Part shown: positions 4,860 to 7,954 of the stretch, one piece after another | Numbering within the stretch: the stretch's first letter is position 1 | How the letters are laid out: every line of letters begins with the position of its first letter | Source of the DNA: Actinomycetota bacterium | GTDB lineage: Bacteria; Actinomycetota; Acidimicrobiia; Acidimicrobiales; Iamiaceae | DNA: 7,954 nucleotides | Reading direction: 5' to 3' | NCBI GenBank assembly: GCA_017882935.1 | Contig: JADGOP010000092.1 | Span: forward strand, 1-7,954 | Notes under the pieces: model-generated | Seen by the model: the letters and a program-made list of their open reading frames with translations, nothing else | Database searches by the model: none | What the model was told of the DNA's origin: nothing | Translations under genes and position numbers: made by a program

Positions 4860-5642
4860 TCAGGCGGTGGCGATGACGAACGCGGTGCTGCGCGGGCTCT
4901 CGTCGACGTCGACGCCCAGGGGGTCGACCGCCGAGCGAACCGTCCACCCGGCCGAGGCGAGGAACGGGCGCAGCTCCCCACGCGGGACGGCCGACACGAG
5001 CGGCTCGCCGATGGCGGCGACCTGGCCCTCGATCCGGGCGCGTCGCTCCAACTCGGCCTCGCCCTCGGGCTCCAGCGGCACCTCGATGGCGAAGCTGCTG
5101 CCCGGCGCAGCCGTGCGGTGCAGCGCCGCGAGCAGCTCGCGCAGCGCGTCGAGCGGGACGTAGCCCGACACGCCCTCCGAGGTGAACAGCGTCGGCCGCG
5201 CGGGGTCGTGGCCGGTCGCGGCCAAGCACGACTCGACGTCGTCGGTAGTGAAGTCGGCCGGGGCGAACGTGAGGCCGTCGAGCGGCACGCCCAGCCGGTC
5301 GAGCCGGGCGCGCTTGTCGGCCTGCGTGGCCGGGTGGTCGAGCTCGAACCAACGCACGCCCGACCTGGCGTAGCGCAGGCTCCGACCGTCGTAGCCCGCG
5401 CCGACGGCGACCAGCTGGGTCGTGCCGGCGGCGATGGCGTCGACCACCACCTGGTCGAAGAAGAGGGTGCGGGCCTGCAGGTAGCGCGCCAGCGGGTGGT
5501 CGGGCAGCTCGACCCCCGCGGCCACGTCGGCCAGGAGTCGCTGGTCGTCGTCGGGCCTGCCGTGATCGGCCGGGATCCGCCGGAAGGTCAGCCGTTGGGC
5601 CGCCACGCCCTGGGCGGTGGCCGACGCGGTGCCGTCGAGCAT
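4860..5642 (-). CDS. Class I SAM-dependent methyltransferase, TIGR00027/LCMT-like
   Basis: This 260-residue, probably soluble protein belongs to the leucine-carboxyl-methyltransferase-like family common in actinobacteria. Its substrate is unknown. In order it shows a helical N-terminus ending in RYLQARTLFFDQVVVDA, the SAM-binding motif I VAVGAGYDGRSLRYA (about 79-92), the acidic motif II FELDHPATQADKR (99-111), an ADFTTDDV stretch (129-136) and SEGVSGYVPLDALRELL (155-171). GGAGG (5652-5648) stands five bases before the ATG at 5642, so that start is preferred; an in-frame ATG at 5654 adds four residues but has no ribosome site. It lies 70 bases downstream of the GT39 gene on the same strand and may be co-transcribed, which weakly suggests an envelope-related substrate. 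Confidence 0.88.
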   Translation of the reverse strand: MLDGTASATAQGVAAQRLTFRRIPADHGRPDDDQRLLADVAAGVELPDHPLARYLQARTLFFDQVVVDAIAAGTTQLVAVGAGYDGRSLRYARSGVRWFELDHPATQADKRARLDRLGVPLDGLTFAPADFTTDDVESCLAATGHDPARPTLFTSEGVSGYVPLDALRELLAALHRTAAPGSSFAIEVPLEPEGEAELERRARIEGQVAAIGEPLVSAVPRGELRPFLASAGWTVRSAVDPLGVDVDESPRSTAFVIATA

Positions 5643-5645
5643 GGT

Positions 5646-5652
5646 CCCCTCC
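5646..5652 (-). promoter_or_regulatory. Ribosome binding site deciding the methyltransferase start
   Basis: GGAGGGG on the minus strand lies between two in-frame ATG codons (5654 and 5642). It is correctly spaced only for the second, and overlaps codons 1-3 of the longer reading. This favours the 260-residue form. Confidence 0.65.
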
Positions 5653-5712
5653 ATCGCTGGTCGACTGCGTCGAGACGGTAGTGCGCGCGCCGCAAAGCGC
5701 TGGAGGTCGCAC

Positions 5713-7725
5713 TCAGGTGGTGGGCGACGTGAGGTCGTAGAGCGTCGTCCCGCCCACGGCCACCGTCTTGAAGTGCGCCTCGACCCAGCTGGTGATCTGC
5801 GTCGACGTGGTGCCGGTACCGCCGCCGCCCATGCCGCCCCCGGCGACGAAGTAGTGGATCCGATGCGCCTTCACCAGCGCCTGGAACCCGGCGAGCGTCG
5901 GTGCCGGGTCGGTGCCGTTGAACCCACCGATGGCCATGACCGGGTCGCCGGTGGCCAGCTGGTAGCCGGCCGCCGAGTTCGCGCTCACGGTGGCGAGGAC
6001 CCAGCGGTAGCCGCTGGCACCGGCCTTCAGCTTCGCCACGACCGCGGTGCCCGGCGCCGAGCTGTCGAGGAAGCCGCCGCCCCCGCCGCCCTGACCAGCC
6101 CTGATGCCGGCCGGCGCGGTGAAGCCGCCCGTGCCGGTCCCCGTCGGGCGTTGCCCGCCGAAGCCGCCACCACCGGGACCGCCGCGGCCGCCCACGACGA
6201 CCGGACCGGCGCTGGGCAGGGCCCCGCTGTGCGCGGTGCGCGCCGTGTTCAGGCTGTAGGCCGCCGGACCGGCGAGGCCGATCACGAGTGCGACGGCTGC
6301 GGTGGCCACGGCGACGCGCCCACGCAACCGCGGGGTGACCGCGACCACGAGTGCCGCGCCGAGCCCGAGCACCAGCACGCCGGTGCGCAGCCACGGCATC
6401 CAGGTGGGGGAGCGGTCGAGCAGTACCGACGCCCAGGCCGCTGTGGCGGTGATGGCCGCGACCAGCCCGATGCGGGCGGCGACCTCGTCGCGGCGCCGCC
6501 AGAGGGTGACCGCGCCCATGCCGACGAGCGCGCCGATCGCGGGGGCCAGGGCCACCGAGTAGTAGGGGTGGATGATGCCGGCCGCGTAGCTGAACGTCAG
6601 CCCGGTGACGAGCAGGATGCCGCCCCAGAGCAGGAACGCGGCCCGCAGCCGGTCGGTGCGGGGCGCGTGGCGACCGCGCCACAGCACCACCGCGAGGAAG
6701 ACCACGGCGGCCGGGACGAGCCACGAGATCTGGCCGCCGAACTCGCCGTTGAACATGCGGCTCCAGCCGGTGGTGCCCCACATCAAGCCCGCCGTGCCGC
6801 CGCCGCCGACGCTCCCCGACTCGTTGCCGTTGAGCCGGCCGAAGCCGTTGTACCCGAAGATCAGGTTGAGGATGCTGTTGTCCTGCGAGCCCCCGATGTA
6901 GGGGCGCATCGATGCGGGGGTGAGGGTGACCGCGGCGACCCACCAGCCCGACGACACCACCAGGGCCACGCCGGCCCAGGCCAGCTGGCCGATGCGCCGG
7001 CCCAGCTTCGGTGGCCCGGCGAGCAGGTACACCAGTCCGATGGCCGGCATCACCAGGAAGGCCTGCATCATCTTGTCGATGAAGCCGAGCCCCACCAGCG
7101 AGGTGGCCAGCACCAGCCAGGCCGTGCGCCCGTTCTCGATGGCCCGGACCGTGGCGTAGGTGGCGCCGAGGAGGAGCAGCACCAGCAGCGCGTCGGGGTT
7201 GTTGAACCGGAACATGAGGGTGGCGACGGGCGTGAAGGCCAGCACCGCGCCGGCGATGAGCCCCGCGGCCGCGCCGAACCAGCGCCGGACGGTTGCGTAC
7301 AGCAGCGCCACCGAGGCGACCCCTTCGAGCGCCTGCGGGGCCAGCACGCTCCACGAGTTGAGGCCGAACACCCGCGCCGACAGCTCCATGACCCAGAGCG
7401 CGGCCGGTGGCTTGTCGACGGTGATGAAGTTCGAGGCGTCGGACGACCCGAAGAAGAACGCCTTGCAGCTCTTCGTGCCGGCCTGCACGGCGCTGCTGTA
7501 GAAGGAGTTGGCCCACCCCGACGAGCTGAGGTTCCACAGGTAGAGCAGCGCGGTGGCCCCCAGCAGGGCGAGCAGCGCGGGCCGCGCCCATGCCGGGTCG
7601 TCGGCCCGACCGCGGACGAACCGGGCCACCGCCCCGGGGCTCGGCGGGGGTACGGCCGAGCCCCGGGGCCGGCGACCGACGGTCACCTCGGTGGTCTCTG
7701 GGCGGGTGATCGTTGCCGTGCTCAT
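5713..7725 (-). CDS. GT39 (ArnT/YkcB-like) membrane glycosyltransferase
   Basis: This 670-residue polytopic protein should transfer a sugar from a polyprenyl-phosphate donor to an acceptor outside the membrane; donor and acceptor are unknown. A cytoplasmic N-terminus (1-45) is followed by about 13 hydrophobic segments up to residue 490. The family's first external loop holds WANSFYSSAV (71-80), FFFGSSDASNF (90-100) and DKPPAALW (104-111). NNPDALL (175-181), DKMMQAF (217-223), TPASMRPYIGGSQDNS (269-284) and GYNGFGRLNG (291-300) match YkcB-type proteins. The ArnT/PMT Asp-Glu at the start of loop 1 is not evident; D96 or D104 may serve. Residues 491-670 form an extracytoplasmic domain opening with glycine-rich tracts (about 511-551). 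GAGGA five bases before the ATG at 7725 supports that start; upstream in-frame sequence is proline-rich and crosses a G9 tract. The upstream gene ends 46 bases away. Confidence 0.9.
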   Translation of the reverse strand: MSTATITRPETTEVTVGRRPRGSAVPPPSPGAVARFVRGRADDPAWARPALLALLGATALLYLWNLSSSGWANSFYSSAVQAGTKSCKAFFFGSSDASNFITVDKPPAALWVMELSARVFGLNSWSVLAPQALEGVASVALLYATVRRWFGAAAGLIAGAVLAFTPVATLMFRFNNPDALLVLLLLGATYATVRAIENGRTAWLVLATSLVGLGFIDKMMQAFLVMPAIGLVYLLAGPPKLGRRIGQLAWAGVALVVSSGWWVAAVTLTPASMRPYIGGSQDNSILNLIFGYNGFGRLNGNESGSVGGGGTAGLMWGTTGWSRMFNGEFGGQISWLVPAAVVFLAVVLWRGRHAPRTDRLRAAFLLWGGILLVTGLTFSYAAGIIHPYYSVALAPAIGALVGMGAVTLWRRRDEVAARIGLVAAITATAAWASVLLDRSPTWMPWLRTGVLVLGLGAALVVAVTPRLRGRVAVATAAVALVIGLAGPAAYSLNTARTAHSGALPSAGPVVVGGRGGPGGGGFGGQRPTGTGTGGFTAPAGIRAGQGGGGGGFLDSSAPGTAVVAKLKAGASGYRWVLATVSANSAAGYQLATGDPVMAIGGFNGTDPAPTLAGFQALVKAHRIHYFVAGGGMGGGGTGTTSTQITSWVEAHFKTVAVGGTTLYDLTSPTT

Positions 7726-7745
7726 GTCGGTCCTCGGTTCAGGTC

Positions 7746-7754
7746 GGGGGGGGG
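7746..7754. repeat. G9 homopolymer tract upstream of the GT39 gene
   Basis: Nine consecutive G residues (C9 on the coding strand of the flanking genes) lie in the 46-base gap between the DUF5666-like stop and the GT39 start, about 20 bases before the ATG. Such tracts can slip in length, or may be mis-called in sequencing. It is outside both coding regions, so a length change would alter spacing, not frame. Confidence 0.75.
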
Positions 7755-7771
7755 TCGCCGGGGCTGCCGGC

Positions 7772-7954
7772 TCAGTTGGCCGCGGAGCCGGACGGGGCAC
7801 CGCCGGGGAAGCCGGCGTCCGCCGTTGCGCCCTCGTCGATGGTGGTGGCGACCACGGCGCCGTTGGACGTGGTCCCGCGCACGCTGACCTGCTCGCCGAC
7901 CTTCAGGGCCGACACGGTGGTGGTGGTGCGCTTCACGACCGTGGTCGACGACGA
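7772..7954 (-). CDS. DUF5666-like secreted protein (C-terminal fragment)
   Basis: Only the last 60 residues are visible; the gene runs off the right edge and stops at TGA 7774-7772. The fragment is Thr/Val-rich with VSALKVGEQVSVRG (14-27) followed by NGAVVATTI (31-39), the pattern of the small beta-barrel repeats in DUF5666 proteins (a K-VGD-V-V-G motif, then G-V-A-I). It ends in a Gly/Pro/Ser tail (FPGGAPSG). Proteins of this type in actinobacteria are usually exported, but the signal peptide would be outside the window. Same-strand position 46 bases ahead of the GT39 gene suggests one operon and possibly a shared envelope role. Family assignment from so short a piece is tentative. Confidence 0.6.
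   Translation of the reverse strand, partial: SSSTTVVKRTTTTVSALKVGEQVSVRGTTSNGAVVATTIDEGATADAGFPGGAPSGSAAN

Noticed and set aside
3056..4876. Long plus-strand open frame overlapping ccrA and the epimerase gene in another frame
   Set aside because: Arg/Pro-rich out-of-frame product that spans two well-recognised genes; no motif.
5617..7887. Very long plus-strand open frame (756 codons) opposite the GT39 gene
   Set aside because: High-GC antisense artefact: the product is Arg/Gly/Ala/His-rich, while the minus frame shows clear GT39 motifs and membrane helices.

Overview
The window is a high-GC (about 70% by eye) bacterial chromosome segment. Its reading frames favour G/C at third codon positions, and its protein families point to the Actinomycetota. 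A crotonyl-CoA carboxylase/reductase next to a methylmalonyl-CoA epimerase, a YkcB-like GT39 glycosyltransferase and a TIGR00027-type methyltransferase would suit Acidimicrobiia or a related class. That class-level placement is an inference. No phage, transposon or CRISPR sequence is visible.

Layout. (1) 1-511, +: the C-terminal five-sixths of recR, cut by the window edge. (2) 512-853: a non-coding interval between convergent genes, less GC-rich than its surroundings and full of inverted repeats. On the minus strand it holds a possible small RNA with a cytosine-rich loop, a sigma-70-like promoter and a U6 terminator. (3) 854-1357, -: a four-helix DUF2269-like membrane protein with its own promoter and possible operator. 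(4) 1551-2732, -: an acetyl-CoA acetyltransferase followed by a strong 13-bp hairpin terminator. (5) 2733-2942: a divergent promoter region with a perfect 15-bp inverted repeat. (6) 2943-4826, +: ccrA and the epimerase gene, a two-gene operon ending in a hairpin shared with the next, convergent gene. (7) 4860-7954, -: a probable operon, read right to left. It holds a partial DUF5666-like secreted protein, a GT39 membrane glycosyltransferase with a glycine-rich C-terminal extracytoplasmic domain, and a SAM-dependent methyltransferase.

How the genes fit together. The thiolase makes acetoacetyl-CoA from two acetyl-CoA. After reduction and dehydration (genes not in this window), CcrA reductively carboxylates crotonyl-CoA to ethylmalonyl-CoA. 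The epimerase then interconverts the (2R)/(2S) forms of ethylmalonyl- and methylmalonyl-CoA. This is the entry part of the ethylmalonyl-CoA pathway for acetyl-CoA assimilation, and it also supplies extender units. The palindrome between the two divergent transcripts is well placed to co-regulate them. The right-hand operon looks like a separate cell-envelope module.

Most of the window is ordinary metabolism. The two places most worth a second look are the structured recR-DUF2269 interval and the 15-bp palindrome between the thiolase and ccrA.
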